From Desulfonatronospira sp. (lineage in GTDB: Bacteria > Desulfobacterota > Desulfovibrionia > Desulfovibrionales > Desulfonatronovibrionaceae): a stretch of 54,705 nt of DNA. The translations under genes and the position numbers were made by a program. Below are positions 15,965 to 24,412 of this stretch, piece after piece. The stretch spans positions 1 to 54,705 of the forward strand of contig PWFB01000160.1 of NCBI GenBank assembly GCA_003553695.1, written 5' to 3'. Position 1 is the first letter of the stretch, and each line of letters opens with the position of its first letter. The notes beneath the pieces were generated by a model that was given only the letters and a program-made list of their open reading frames with translations, made no database searches and had not been told where the DNA came from.

Positions 15965-17185
15965 ATGCTTTCAAGTCCCTACATGATTTTTGACCAGTAC
16001 CAGGGTCAGCGGGTACACTTGGGTATTACCGGCAGTGTTGCAGCTTACAGGGCCATTGACCTTGTACGCTTGCTGCAGAAATCCTCCATTTCAGTCAGCG
16101 CCACCATAACCAGCGCCGGAAGTGCTTTTATAGGACCTCTAACTTTGAGCGCCGTTGGCATTGATCCTTTATATACTCCCGACTATTCTCCTGTTGAACT
16201 GCCCTTTGCTCACCTGAGTTCCCAGTTTGCCCCCAATGCCTTCATGGTGGCCCCTGCAACCGCCAATATCCTGGCCAAAGCAGCTTCAGGAATAGCTGAC
16301 GATCTTTTGTCCACGCAGATATTGTCCTACCCCGGCAGTGTATACTTTGCCCCGGCCATGAACCCCAACATGTGGGAAAATGCCGCCACCAGGCGCAATA
16401 TCCGCCGGCTTCGTGACCTGGGCCATGAGGTGGTAGATCCGGAAAGTGGACAGGTAGCCTGCGGAGAGCATGGACAGGGCAGGTTTCCAGAAATTGCAGT
16501 TTTATATTACTTATGCCTCAGAGAAATTACCAAGAAGGACCTTGTCTCCCGAAAAGTTCTTATAACAGCAGGTCCCACCCACGAATATTTCGACCTGGTA
16601 CGCTACTGGAGCAATCCATCCAGCGGCAGGATGGGCCTGGCCATAGCTTTAGCACTATGGCTGAGGGGAGCAGAAATTAATTTTGTTCACGGTCCCATGT
16701 CTCCTTTATTGCCTTTACCTGATTTTCATATAAACTCAGTTACAACTGCCAGTGAGATGTATTCTCAATGCAGCACGCTGTGGCCTGAATGCGACCTGGG
16801 TGTCTTCAGTGCCGCAGTTGCTGATTTTGCACCTGAAAAGGCCTCAACCTTGAAGTTCAAAAAAAAGGGGTATGCTTCATTACAGGTAAAAATGAACCCA
16901 ACTCCTGATATTCTTGCGGAAATGAGCGCATCCAGAACAAGGGCTCAAAAAATTGTCGGCTTTGCTGCAGAAGCAGAAAATTTCAAAGATAACGCTTCTG
17001 CCAAATTGAGTCAAAAATCCCTGGACCTTATAGTGGCCAACCAGGTTTCTTCAGATTCAACCCCGTTCGGCTCTGAAGATAATCAGGTCCTGATTATGGA
17101 TAAAAGCGGCAGAATGGAATATCTTCCAAAGCTTTCCAAACAGAAAATCGCCTGGAGGATAGCGGATTGGATACTCGAATTGTAA
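15965..17185 (+). CDS. coaBC: Bifunctional phosphopantothenoylcysteine decarboxylase / phosphopantothenate-cysteine ligase
   Basis: CoaBC makes 4'-phosphopantetheine for coenzyme A: the ligase joins cysteine to phosphopantothenate and the FMN decarboxylase removes CO2. The 406-residue protein has the CoaC domain first, with GITGSVAAYRAIDLV, FAHLSSQ (active-site His), PAMNPNMW and the Cys of GQVACGEHGQGR. The CoaB domain begins near residue 195 with ITAGPTHEYFDLVRYWSNPS, followed by SSGRMGLAIA, AAVADFAPE and KMNPTPDIL. Length is normal. The start at 15965 could also be the ATG six codons later (MIFDQ). The 3' end overlaps the next gene by 19 bases. Confidence 0.96.
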   Translation: MLSSPYMIFDQYQGQRVHLGITGSVAAYRAIDLVRLLQKSSISVSATITSAGSAFIGPLTLSAVGIDPLYTPDYSPVELPFAHLSSQFAPNAFMVAPATANILAKAASGIADDLLSTQILSYPGSVYFAPAMNPNMWENAATRRNIRRLRDLGHEVVDPESGQVACGEHGQGRFPEIAVLYYLCLREITKKDLVSRKVLITAGPTHEYFDLVRYWSNPSSGRMGLAIALALWLRGAEINFVHGPMSPLLPLPDFHINSVTTASEMYSQCSTLWPECDLGVFSAAVADFAPEKASTLKFKKKGYASLQVKMNPTPDILAEMSASRTRAQKIVGFAAEAENFKDNASAKLSQKSLDLIVANQVSSDSTPFGSEDNQVLIMDKSGRMEYLPKLSKQKIAWRIADWILEL

Positions 17186-17778
17186 ATTCGCATCCTGCAG
17201 CTGCCAGACTGGAAAAGCTAGGCATCAGATATCTCTTCAAGACTGAAACCAATGCCGGTCAGCCGCAGCATGAACCTGTATCTTTATCCAATTCCCAACT
17301 GACCTCTTCCTCTGTCCGCTCCAGTCAGGCTGATACTGCTGAGTACAGCAGCGAGCCTTTACTTGATTCTTGGTATCGGCCTTCATACACTGTATGGACC
17401 TACCATGAACTTTATGAAGACCTTTGCTGTGGTTTAAACACCCAAAGAGCCAGGCTCCTTTCATCCATACACACCAGTATGGGATGGGATGCCTGTTCAT
17501 ATACTTACTGGCCGGTAACCAGAAATGTTTCTGATAAGACTATTCCAGACAAGGATTTTTTTTATTCAGCTATGGACAGAATCAATCCAGTTTATATTTT
17601 TTGTTTTGGAGCAGCGGCTTTTAAGATACTGCTCCCCGGGGAAAGCTTTACTTACGGCAAGTGGGTTTCAGGCCGCTTTTCCATCATGGCACTACCATCC
17701 ATAGACGCTTTAATGCCTGATAATCGTGTTCTTAAAAATTTCGTATGGCGGATGATCAACAGCTTATCACTCTCATAA
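17167..17778 (+). CDS. Unknown protein, weakly like a uracil-DNA-glycosylase fold in its C-terminal half
   Basis: The 203-residue product overlaps the end of coaBC by 19 bases. Residues 1-75 are polar and Ser-rich and look disordered. In the C-terminal half the order of elements recalls family-4 uracil-DNA glycosylases: LLSSIHTSMGWDACSYTYWP, then a helix DKDFFYSAMDRINPVYIFCF, GAAAFKILL, and MALPSIDALMPDNRVLKNFVW in place of the usual HPS motif. The N-terminal catalytic motif (GEAPG type), the HPS His and the Fe-S cysteines are not visible. If the relation is real it is a degenerate, probably inactive member. I leave the function open. Confidence 0.6.
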   Translation: MDTRIVNSHPAAARLEKLGIRYLFKTETNAGQPQHEPVSLSNSQLTSSSVRSSQADTAEYSSEPLLDSWYRPSYTVWTYHELYEDLCCGLNTQRARLLSSIHTSMGWDACSYTYWPVTRNVSDKTIPDKDFFYSAMDRINPVYIFCFGAAAFKILLPGESFTYGKWVSGRFSIMALPSIDALMPDNRVLKNFVWRMINSLSLS

Positions 17779-17812
17779 CGCTTAAACAGCAATATCAACC
17801 AAAGAGAATACC

Positions 17813-19108
17813 ATGAAGATTTTTAAAATCTGTTTTCTGGCCTCGCTTATACTTTTGGCCTTCAACCTGGTGTTTGCCGACAGGGAACCCGCATCTCACC
17901 AGATCCTCAAGGTGGATATAGACGGACCCATTACTCCTGCCACCGAAGAGCTGCTTCAGGACTCATTAAGTCGCGCTCACGATGAGGATTTTATTGCCCT
18001 CATGATCCGGCTTGATACTCCAGGAGGTCTGGTGGAATCCATGCGCAACATGATCAAGGACATGCTGGCTTCCGAGTTGCCGGTGATTGTCTGGGTGGAT
18101 CCCCCCGGGGCCAGGGCCACTTCTGCAGGTGTTTTTCTTGTGGCCGCCTCTGACCATGCGGTCATGAGCCCTCAGACCACCATAGGTTCAGCTTCACCTG
18201 TAACCATGGGTGGCGAGGAACAGGATGAAACCATGCAGCAGAAGATTATAAATGAAATGCTCTCCCTTGTTCGAACCGTGGCCAAAGACAAGGGTCGAAA
18301 CGCGGAGTGGTACGAAAAGGCTGTTACCGAAGCAGCCAATATCGATGCAGAAGAAGCCTTGCAGCTTAGAGTAATCGATCACATTGCCACTTCCCTGGAT
18401 GATCTTTTAAGTCAGCTGGGCAAAAAGGGTCTTCTGGTTTATGGCGAGGAAGTTACCTTTGAAAGTGATGAAGTAAGTATTGTCCAGTTCGAGCCTGGCT
18501 TTAAATACAAGGTGCTCTCCTGGCTCCTGCACCCTCAGATCGCCTATATTTTATTTCTGGCCGGCATGGCCGGGCTTTTTTTCGAACTGTCCAACCCGGG
18601 TGCCATTTTTCCCGGGGTTATTGGATCCATGTGCCTGATCATGGGCCTTTATTCCCTGGCGGTTCTGCCCACCAATATTGCAGGAATTTTATTGCTAATT
18701 CTGGGATTTATATTTATCATCCTGGAAATCAACTTTCCAACTTTCGGCCTGTTGACCATGGCTGCACTGGCTAGTTTTTTCTTTGGATCACTTTTTTTAT
18801 TCGATGCAGAACATCCTTATTTTCAGATACCCACTATGACAATTATTCCTGTTATACTCATACTCACAGTGGTTTTACTTGCTCTGGCCTATCTCATCGG
18901 CAAATCTCAGATGGCCCCCAGGACACACCAGATTGGATTACCTGACACCACGGCCAAAGTGGTCAGCTGGTCCGGCAGGCAAGGCCAGGTTAAGGTAAGG
19001 GGTGAAATATGGAGAGCCCAGTCAGAGGAAATGCTTTCTCTGCAGCCCGGCCAGGATGTTCAGGTGGACAAGGTCGAGGGACTGACCATACATATAAAAC
19101 CAGTTTAA
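17813..19108 (+). CDS. NfeD-family membrane protein with ClpP-class serine protease domain
   Basis: The 431-residue protein starts with a signal peptide (ICFLASLILLAFNLVFA). It then has a ClpP-like fold at about 30-220: RLDTPGGLVESMRNMIKDM, and PGARATSAGVFLVAASDHAV, where the Ser of TSAG is the expected nucleophile. IGSASPV follows, and a Lys further on completes a Ser-Lys dyad in this family. Four or five membrane helices occupy about 235-365. A C-terminal OB-fold NfeD domain (TAKVVSWSGRQGQVKVRGEIW) ends the protein. It is followed 18 bases on by a slipin gene. NfeD/slipin pairs are a classic partnership in which the protease cuts the stomatin homologue's C-terminus and affects membrane microdomains. 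Confidence 0.92.
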   Translation: MKIFKICFLASLILLAFNLVFADREPASHQILKVDIDGPITPATEELLQDSLSRAHDEDFIALMIRLDTPGGLVESMRNMIKDMLASELPVIVWVDPPGARATSAGVFLVAASDHAVMSPQTTIGSASPVTMGGEEQDETMQQKIINEMLSLVRTVAKDKGRNAEWYEKAVTEAANIDAEEALQLRVIDHIATSLDDLLSQLGKKGLLVYGEEVTFESDEVSIVQFEPGFKYKVLSWLLHPQIAYILFLAGMAGLFFELSNPGAIFPGVIGSMCLIMGLYSLAVLPTNIAGILLLILGFIFIILEINFPTFGLLTMAALASFFFGSLFLFDAEHPYFQIPTMTIIPVILILTVVLLALAYLIGKSQMAPRTHQIGLPDTTAKVVSWSGRQGQVKVRGEIWRAQSEEMLSLQPGQDVQVDKVEGLTIHIKPV

Positions 19109-19126
19109 TCTCAGCAGGAGGAACCA

Positions 19127-19963
19127 ATGCTAACTTATGTTCTACCGGTACTTATACTTGTTGTTCTATTCTTGATGAATGCCATCAGGATCCTCAACGA
19201 GTATGAGCGTGGAGTAATTTTTCGACTGGGACGTTTTTTGAAAGTTAAAGGCCCAGGCATCATCATTCTGATTCCTGTATTGGATAAGATGGTCCGCACC
19301 AGCCTGAGGATTGTCACACTGGATGTTCCCCATCAGGAAGTCATTACCCAGGACAATGTCACTATCAAGGTTAACGCTGTTCTATATTACAGAATCATGT
19401 CTCCACAACACGCGGTTCTGGAAATAGAAGATTACCACTTCGCCACTTCCCAGCTCTCGCAGACCACCATCAGAACAGTTTGCGGCGCTTCAGAACTTGA
19501 TGAGATTCTTGGACAAAGAGAGAAGCTTAATACCAGAATTCAGTCCATCCTTGACGAACAGACTGATGCCTGGGGTGTGAAGGTGACCACAGTAGAACTC
19601 AAGCACATCGATCTGCCCCAGGAAATGCAGAGGGCCATGGCTGCCCAGGCAGAGGCAGAGCGCGAGAGAAGGGCCAAGGTTATCAGTGCAGAAGGCGAAT
19701 TCCAGGCAGCCAAAAGGCTGACCCAGGCAGCCCAGATTATCTCCGCCTATCCACAGGCGCTACAGCTGCGTTATTTGCAGACCATGCGGGAAATGACATC
19801 TGAAGGCAGAAATGCAACGGTCATACCCATACCTATAGATTTATTCAGAGGACTAGGGCCCATCATGTCTGAGCATGCCCAGGGGTCAACCAGTATTGAT
19901 CCTGAAGACTTGCCGGAACCTGACGTACCGCCAGATCCTCTGGACACTGAAAATAAAAGCTGA
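19127..19963 (+). CDS. Slipin / stomatin-like SPFH-domain protein
   Basis: The 278-residue protein has one N-terminal membrane helix ([16 protein letters not shown]). The SPFH/band-7 domain occupies about 25-185, with [40 protein letters not shown] and [15 protein letters not shown] charged coiled coil follows ([20 protein letters not shown]). The C-terminus contains a hydrophobic segment ([13 protein letters not shown]) like the one cleaved by the partner NfeD protease in archaeal homologues, then an acidic Pro-rich tail. Such proteins form large oligomers at the inner membrane. A very strong ribosome site (AGGAGG) precedes the ATG, just after the nfeD gene. Confidence 0.94.
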   Translation: MLTYVLPVLILVVLFLMNAIRILNEYERGVIFRLGRFLKVKGPGIIILIPVLDKMVRTSLRIVTLDVPHQEVITQDNVTIKVNAVLYYRIMSPQHAVLEIEDYHFATSQLSQTTIRTVCGASELDEILGQREKLNTRIQSILDEQTDAWGVKVTTVELKHIDLPQEMQRAMAAQAEAERERRAKVISAEGEFQAAKRLTQAAQIISAYPQALQLRYLQTMREMTSEGRNATVIPIPIDLFRGLGPIMSEHAQGSTSIDPEDLPEPDVPPDPLDTENKS

Positions 19964-19991
19964 AGATCTCTTGTGATTCAAGGGTGCTTAA

Positions 19992-20273
19992 ATGAAGACC
20001 ATTACATTAAATACCCGTATAGACTCTTTGATTCAGGATATATTGCAGTATCAAAATGAAAACCAGATGCCCAGCTTTGAAGAGGTTCAGGAGTTTGTTC
20101 GTGCAGCCAGGACTCTGCCCATGCACGCTGACGAATCATGGCTGGCAGAAGCCGAGGACTTCAGTCATCTGGCTGACCAGCTTCTGCTGGCAGTGAAAAA
20201 CAGCCAGTTTGAGGAGGCAGTTCAGCTGATGGACTCCATTAGAGAAGCCTGGACTTTTATAGCCGGCAATTAA
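19992..20273 (+). CDS. Small acidic helical protein of unknown function
   Basis: The 93-residue product has no signal peptide or membrane segment. It is acidic and predicted helical throughout, with SLIQDILQYQNENQMPSFEE near the start, WLAEAEDFSHLADQLLLAV in the middle and EAVQLMDSIREAWTFI at the end, suggesting a small helical bundle. It starts 28 bases after the slipin gene on the same strand and is the last gene before a strong terminator, so it is probably in the NfeD/slipin operon. I do not recognise the family. Confidence 0.7.
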   Translation: MKTITLNTRIDSLIQDILQYQNENQMPSFEEVQEFVRAARTLPMHADESWLAEAEDFSHLADQLLLAVKNSQFEEAVQLMDSIREAWTFIAGN

Positions 20274-20388
20274 CTCAGAATCATTGATTTAATAACCAGA
20301 AATTCGACCCTGCCTTCTGCTTACTGACGTCTTCCTTTGGAGACATTCAAGGGATTCTAAAAATTATAGCGAGGCACTGCACACCCAA

Positions 20389-20429
20389 CAAGCCTGATTG
20401 CTGCAAATCAATCAGGCTTGTTTTTTTTT
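20389..20429 (+). terminator. Strong Rho-independent terminator
   Basis: A perfect 12-bp stem, CAAGCCTGATTG (20389-20400) and CAATCAGGCTTG (20409-20420), with an 8-base loop, is followed by nine T residues. It ends the NfeD/slipin operon and insulates parA. Confidence 0.95.
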
Positions 20430-20563
20430 GGCTTACTTGCTAATGACCAGAATCAGCAAGCGGCTAGAGCACTTTTCATTCCGACTGCTTTCCTTCTAAT
20501 TGTTTATATTTCTGCCACGTTGGAATGACATATTTTACCTTCATTCTAGTTATACTTATCACT

Positions 20564-20597
20564 CAAACTTAATGTTTCACGTGAAACATTAAGTTTG
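20564..20597. promoter_or_regulatory. parS: parS centromere site inside a perfect 34-bp palindrome
   Basis: The 16-bp core TGTTTCACGTGAAACA at 20573-20588 is identical to the classical chromosomal parS that ParB binds. The symmetry continues without a mismatch for 17 bases on each side (half-site CAAACTTAATGTTTCAC, 20564-20580), which is longer than ParB needs. It lies 17 bases before the parA start codon, so it can act both as a centromere and as an operator. Its presence indicates that the replication origin is near. Confidence 0.95.
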
Positions 20598-20613
20598 GAC
20601 AAGGAGAAAAGCA

Positions 20614-21378
20614 TTGCAGTGGAATATTGTGGTTGCCAACCAAAAAGGCGGTGTAGGCAAAACTACAACAGCGGTAAACCTGTCGGCATCTCTGGCAATA
20701 ATGGAAAAAAAAGTGCTCCTGGTGGACTGTGACGCTCAGGCCAACGCCAGCAGCGGACTGGGGCTGGATATAGATTCCTTGGAATATTCTCTGTATCACG
20801 GGCTTACAGGGGAAGCGGATCCAGCTCAGCTAATCAGAAAAACAGAAATGAAATATCTGGACATAATACCTTCTAACAAGGATTTGGTTGCTGCTGAACT
20901 GGAGCTGAACGACAGGCAGGACAGGGAATATTATCTGTATAACCTCCTTAAGGAGATCAGCAGGCCGTACGAATACGTTATACTGGACTGCCCTCCCTCC
21001 CTGGGAATGATTACCATCAATGCCATGTGTGCGTCCAACCGTCTACTGGTTCCCATGCAATGCGAATATTATGCCCTGGAGGGTATTGCCAGACTGTTCG
21101 AAACCTTCGAACTTATAAGAAAAAGACTGAATAATGACCTGGAATTGCTCGGGGTGGCCCTGACCATGTTTGATAAAAGAAACAGGCTCTGTCACCAGGT
21201 CATTAAAGAAATCAAAAAGCATTTTCAGGCTCAAACAATGGAAAGTATTATTCCCAGAAATGTCCGTCTTTCAGAGGCACCAAGTCACGGCAGGCCTGTT
21301 CTGGCGTATGACATAAGGTCAACTGGATCCCATGCATATCTAAGGCTGGCCAGAGAGGTTGTAAGGAGACTGCAATAA
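20614..21378 (+). CDS. parA: ParA/Soj chromosome-partitioning ATPase
   Basis: This Walker-type ATPase works with ParB and parS to move newly replicated origins apart. The 254-residue protein starts at a TTG with AAGGAG eight bases upstream. It has the deviant Walker A NQKGGVGKTTTAVNL at residues 9-23, including the signature Lys of KGGVGK. DCDAQANASSGLG, the Walker B YVILDCPPSLGMIT near residue 115, and SEAPSHGRPVLAYD near the end are also present. This is the short Soj class, without the N-terminal helix-turn-helix of plasmid P1-type ParA. Unlike the usual arrangement, parB does not follow directly but lies 567 bases downstream. Confidence 0.97.
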   Translation: MQWNIVVANQKGGVGKTTTAVNLSASLAIMEKKVLLVDCDAQANASSGLGLDIDSLEYSLYHGLTGEADPAQLIRKTEMKYLDIIPSNKDLVAAELELNDRQDREYYLYNLLKEISRPYEYVILDCPPSLGMITINAMCASNRLLVPMQCEYYALEGIARLFETFELIRKRLNNDLELLGVALTMFDKRNRLCHQVIKEIKKHFQAQTMESIIPRNVRLSEAPSHGRPVLAYDIRSTGSHAYLRLAREVVRRLQ

Positions 21379-21380
21379 AG

Positions 21381-21434
21381 TATCAGGCAAAGGTCATCAA
21401 GCTGTAATGAAGCCCATGGCACCTTTGCCTGATA
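21381..21434. repeat. 14-bp perfect inverted repeat between parA and the convergent gene
   Basis: TATCAGGCAAAGGT at 21381-21394 is repeated in inverse as ACCTTTGCCTGATA at 21421-21434, with a 26-base spacer. It begins two bases after the parA stop. There is no T tract after either arm, so it is not a standard terminator, though a stable 3' hairpin could end or protect the parA transcript. Confidence 0.6.
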
Positions 21435-21488
21435 TCGATTCAGCCGCATATTATCACATGAATAAATCGGCAGGGGTCCATGAAGAGT

Positions 21489-21896
21489 CTACTTTATTTC
21501 ACATGTTAAATCTGAACATTCATAGAGAATATGGTCCTTGAAATGCTTTTTTGTAACCCTGGACTGGCAACCAAGGCACATAAAAGCTACAAGACCGCCA
21601 AGACTGGCGTTTCTCAAATGAAATTTCTTCGGGTTATCCTCGGTCCAGTCGCTGGTTTCTGAACCACAGCTCTTGCACTCAACTTTTTTTTCAACAGGGT
21701 AATTAAAATCCCAGTACATTAAAAAATTTTTCCATTCTGCCAATGGTTCTGCTGGCAATGCGGATTTTTTTTCCTGCTTAAGCAGTATGTTTTCCAGATC
21801 ATCCTGATGCTTAAGCCATTTTTCGGCCGGTATCCATACTCCGGTGAGCTGACCCGTCTCACTATAGAAAGGTTGTACAGACATTTTGCTATTCAT
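21489..21896 (-). CDS. Unknown small protein with zinc-ribbon-like cysteine pairs
   Basis: The 135-residue protein has a polar N-terminus containing a region like those in addiction-type small proteins (GQLTGVWIPAEKWLKHQDDLE). It then has CKSCGSET at about residue 73 and CLGC at about residue 108, two CXXC pairs that could bind one zinc. A further C-terminal pair of Cys is present (YECSDLTC). AAGGAGG lies four bases before the ATG, so translation should be efficient. The gene sits in reverse between parA and parB and shares a 49-bp divergent promoter region with parB. I do not recognise the family; a regulatory or nucleic-acid-binding role is only a guess. Confidence 0.75.
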   Translation of the reverse strand: MNSKMSVQPFYSETGQLTGVWIPAEKWLKHQDDLENILLKQEKKSALPAEPLAEWKNFLMYWDFNYPVEKKVECKSCGSETSDWTEDNPKKFHLRNASLGGLVAFMCLGCQSRVTKKHFKDHILYECSDLTCEIK

Positions 21897-21945
21897 AAAA
21901 CCTCCTTAACTTAAATTTAAATCAATATAATACAGGAAAAATAAA

Positions 21946-22824
21946 ATGCAAAAAAAAGAAAAGGGATTGGGAAGAGGGCTGGACGCCCTCATCAAACCAT
22001 CATTTTATGAGGAAAAGAACACGGACAGCGTTCAACTTAGTGTTCAAAAAGTCAAGCCAAATCCCTTTCAGCCCAGGAAAAACTTCGCAGAAGAAAGTAT
22101 TCATGAGCTGGCTGCATCAATCAAAGAAAATGGAGTACTCCAGCCGATACTGGTGCGCAGGAATGAAAACCAGGAGTATGAGATCATAGCCGGGGAAAGA
22201 AGATGGCGTGCAAGCATTGAAGCCGGCCTGAACACCATCCCGGCCTTGGTGAGAGATTATGATAATAATCAGGTTCTTGCAATAGCGCTTATTGAAAATC
22301 TGCAAAGAGAGGATTTAAATCCTATGGAACAGGCCTATGCTCTGCAAAGGCTGCAGACAGAACTGGGCATAAACCAGGAGGTACTGGCGGACAGAATCGG
22401 CAAAAGCAGATCACAGCTGGCCAATATTCTAAGGCTTATCAGACTCCCTCAAAAAATCAGAGCAATGTTGGAAGACAGGTCGTTAAGTCCAGGACATGCC
22501 AGGTGTCTATTGGGGATCAAAGATGAAAATCTGATGCTGGATACTGCTGAAAAAATTGTATCCAAAAACCTGTCAGTGAGACAGACGGAAGACCTGGTAA
22601 AAAAAATAACCATGGAAAAGAAAATAAAAAACAGGAACAAAAAAAATGATTTTGTCAGTTCACTGGAAAGACGGATAAAAGAAAAGGTGCATGACAAAAT
22701 AAATGTTCATATGCAGGGTAATGAAAAAAAAGGTAAAGTTGTCTTGCAATACAAAAGCGAGGACGAACTTGAATCTCTTTTAATCTGCCTTGGGATAGAA
22801 AATAAACATTCTGAAACTTCTTAA
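21946..22824 (+). CDS. parB: ParB/Spo0J chromosome-partitioning CTPase and DNA-binding protein
   Basis: ParB loads on parS, spreads as a CTP-dependent clamp and stimulates ParA. The 292-residue protein begins KKEKGLGRGLDALIKP. It has the ParB/Srx fold motif VKPNPFQPRKNF near residue 38, then ENGVLQPILVRR, and the CTP-binding AGERRWRASIEAGL near 80 and ALIENLQREDLNPMEQA near 110. The helix-turn-helix is at about 145-170 (EVLADRIGKSRSQLANILRL). The C-terminal dimer domain is Lys-rich. An AGGA ribosome site precedes the ATG. The hldA gene starts two bases after the stop. Confidence 0.97.
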   Translation: MQKKEKGLGRGLDALIKPSFYEEKNTDSVQLSVQKVKPNPFQPRKNFAEESIHELAASIKENGVLQPILVRRNENQEYEIIAGERRWRASIEAGLNTIPALVRDYDNNQVLAIALIENLQREDLNPMEQAYALQRLQTELGINQEVLADRIGKSRSQLANILRLIRLPQKIRAMLEDRSLSPGHARCLLGIKDENLMLDTAEKIVSKNLSVRQTEDLVKKITMEKKIKNRNKKNDFVSSLERRIKEKVHDKINVHMQGNEKKGKVVLQYKSEDELESLLICLGIENKHSETS

Positions 22825-22826
22825 AA

Positions 22827-23810
22827 ATGGAAACCAAACAAAAATTGATACAGAACCTGGACAAAGTTCAGGGAAAAAGGCTGCTGGTTATCGGCGATAT
22901 CATGCTGGACCATTATCAATGGGGGGAAGTATCCAGGATTTCACCCGAGGCACCTGTTCCGGTAGTATTTGTGGAAAAGGAAACATACAGCCTGGGGGGA
23001 GCTGGAAATGTGGCCAGAAACATAAAAAGTCTGGGGGGAGAACCTGTACTGATGGGTATCGCAGGAGACGATGATCAGTGCAGAGAAATCAAAAAGCTGC
23101 TGGAAAGAGATGAAATAGAGCACTCCTTGATCATCTCCAAAAATAGAAAGACCACGGTTAAAACCAGGGTGATAGGCAACAGTCAGCAGATTGTCAGAGT
23201 GGATCAGGAAAACTGCAATGATCTTGAGCCAGGGCTTTTATCAAAAATAAGCAAGGAGATAGAAAAACAAGGCTTCGGGGAATATGTACTGGTATCGGAT
23301 TATGGTAAAGGAATGATCAACAGAAAAACTCTTTCATCTCTGCAGGAATATAAAGTGGTGCTGGATCCAAAAACAAAAAATTTCAGGGAATATAAAGACC
23401 TGTTTCTAATGACTCCAAACCAGAAAGAAGCCGAAGAAGGGAGCAACACAAAAATAAGCTCCAATAAGGATATTATCAGCACGGGAAAAAAAATAATGAA
23501 GAGGAAAAACCTGGAAAACCTGCTTATAACCCTTGGTCCCAGAGGTATGGTCCTCTTTAGAAGCAACAAAGATACCCTGCATTTTCCCACAAGCGCCAGG
23601 AAGGTCTATGATGTTACCGGGGCAGGAGATACAGTAATAGCCACCATGGGTATCTGCCTGCAGGCTCAATACTCTCTGCCCGATGCTTGTATGACGGCCA
23701 ATTTTGCTGCGGGCCTGGTTGTGGGACAGGTGGGTACTGCTGCTGTAGACAGGGAGACCCTTGTTCAGTCCATAGAATCTATGAACCTTCCGGAGATTTA
23801 TCAGTGGTGA
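22827..23810 (+). CDS. hldA: D-glycero-beta-D-manno-heptose-7-phosphate kinase (HldE kinase domain / RfaE1)
   Basis: The enzyme phosphorylates heptose-7-phosphate at C1 for the ADP-heptose used in the lipopolysaccharide inner core. The 327-residue protein is a PfkB/ribokinase-fold kinase only, without the adenylyltransferase half found in E. coli HldE. Motifs are GDIMLDHYQWGEVSRISPEA near residue 22, SLGGAGNVARNIKSLGG near 57, and the catalytic DVTGAGDTVIATMG near 270. It begins two bases after parB, so it is probably translated from the same message. Its 3' end overlaps the convergent HsdR-N-like gene by 32 bases. Confidence 0.93.
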   Translation: METKQKLIQNLDKVQGKRLLVIGDIMLDHYQWGEVSRISPEAPVPVVFVEKETYSLGGAGNVARNIKSLGGEPVLMGIAGDDDQCREIKKLLERDEIEHSLIISKNRKTTVKTRVIGNSQQIVRVDQENCNDLEPGLLSKISKEIEKQGFGEYVLVSDYGKGMINRKTLSSLQEYKVVLDPKTKNFREYKDLFLMTPNQKEAEEGSNTKISSNKDIISTGKKIMKRKNLENLLITLGPRGMVLFRSNKDTLHFPTSARKVYDVTGAGDTVIATMGICLQAQYSLPDACMTANFAAGLVVGQVGTAAVDRETLVQSIESMNLPEIYQW

Positions 23811-24351
23811 TATCGCACCGTGATGAACAGTATCCATCACTTAGGGCGAACATGGCATAGGCTACCCTCTTTTCCTTGTTTTGCCTTTCAGGTGTGATGG
23901 TGAAGGCTGGGCACTCCTTGAGTATTTCCTGCAGGTGAATCCAGGAAGGGATGCAATGATAACCCCTGCATATTTCCTTCTTATCTCCCACCCTTACCAG
24001 TGAAGCGTCCCTGGAGTCGGTAACCAGGACAAAGGGAACCGGTCCCCCGGGAAAGATTCGGGCTGCGCTTACGTACTGCGTAATATATGTGGAAACTGCT
24101 CCTGGACAGAAACCTAGTATCAATACCGGCTGGCCCTTCAGCATAACTACAAAATCAAGTTTAACGGAGTAATCAACATCATCCAGACCTAGAAAGAGTT
24201 TGTACCTGGGGACGATGTTCTCCTGAGGATAACCTTTTTCCTCAACCAGTATACGGGCCAGGGCCTGGCGAATATCCTCATAAGTGGTCATCTGAAGGTC
24301 CTCGCCTGTGAGATAGTCCTGGATAACCTGGTCGAAACTTACTTCATGCAT
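23779..24351 (-). CDS. HsdR N-terminal (HSDR_N_2) type nuclease-fold protein lacking catalytic residues
   Basis: I choose the ATG at 24351 (MHEVSFDQVIQDYL) because GAGG lies upstream; an earlier start at 24426 would overlap the preceding gene. The 190-residue protein resembles the stand-alone HSDR_N_2 fold: TYEDIRQALARILVEEKGYP, then LDFVVMLKGQPVLILGFCPG, then YITQYVSAARIF and VPFVLVTDSRDASL. In active PD-(D/E)XK members the middle strand reads E-x-K. Here Gly and Cys occupy those positions (GFC), while the Asp of LDFVV is kept, so nuclease activity is unlikely. It is the last gene of the DUF39/LarE-like operon. Role unknown. Confidence 0.75.
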   Translation of the reverse strand: MHEVSFDQVIQDYLTGEDLQMTTYEDIRQALARILVEEKGYPQENIVPRYKLFLGLDDVDYSVKLDFVVMLKGQPVLILGFCPGAVSTYITQYVSAARIFPGGPVPFVLVTDSRDASLVRVGDKKEICRGYHCIPSWIHLQEILKECPAFTITPERQNKEKRVAYAMFALSDGYCSSRCDITTDKSPEGS

Positions 24352-24412
24352 GATCAAACCTCGTTTATTCCTGTATATATTTTTTTCAGGGTAAGCATGA
24401 CAGAAAGTATGC

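Larger units (their letters stand above)
20274..20613. other. 340-bp intergenic region before parA
   Basis: Besides the terminator at 20389-20429 and the parS palindrome at 20564-20597, this spacer is AT-rich and contains no open frame with a ribosome site. I could not assign a convincing -35/-10 pair for parA. The palindrome ends four bases before the AAGGAG of parA, so ParB bound there would cover the promoter or leader. Confidence 0.6.

Noticed and set aside
19747-19757. CTATCCACA as a DnaA box
   Set aside because: One mismatch, isolated, and inside the slipin coding sequence.
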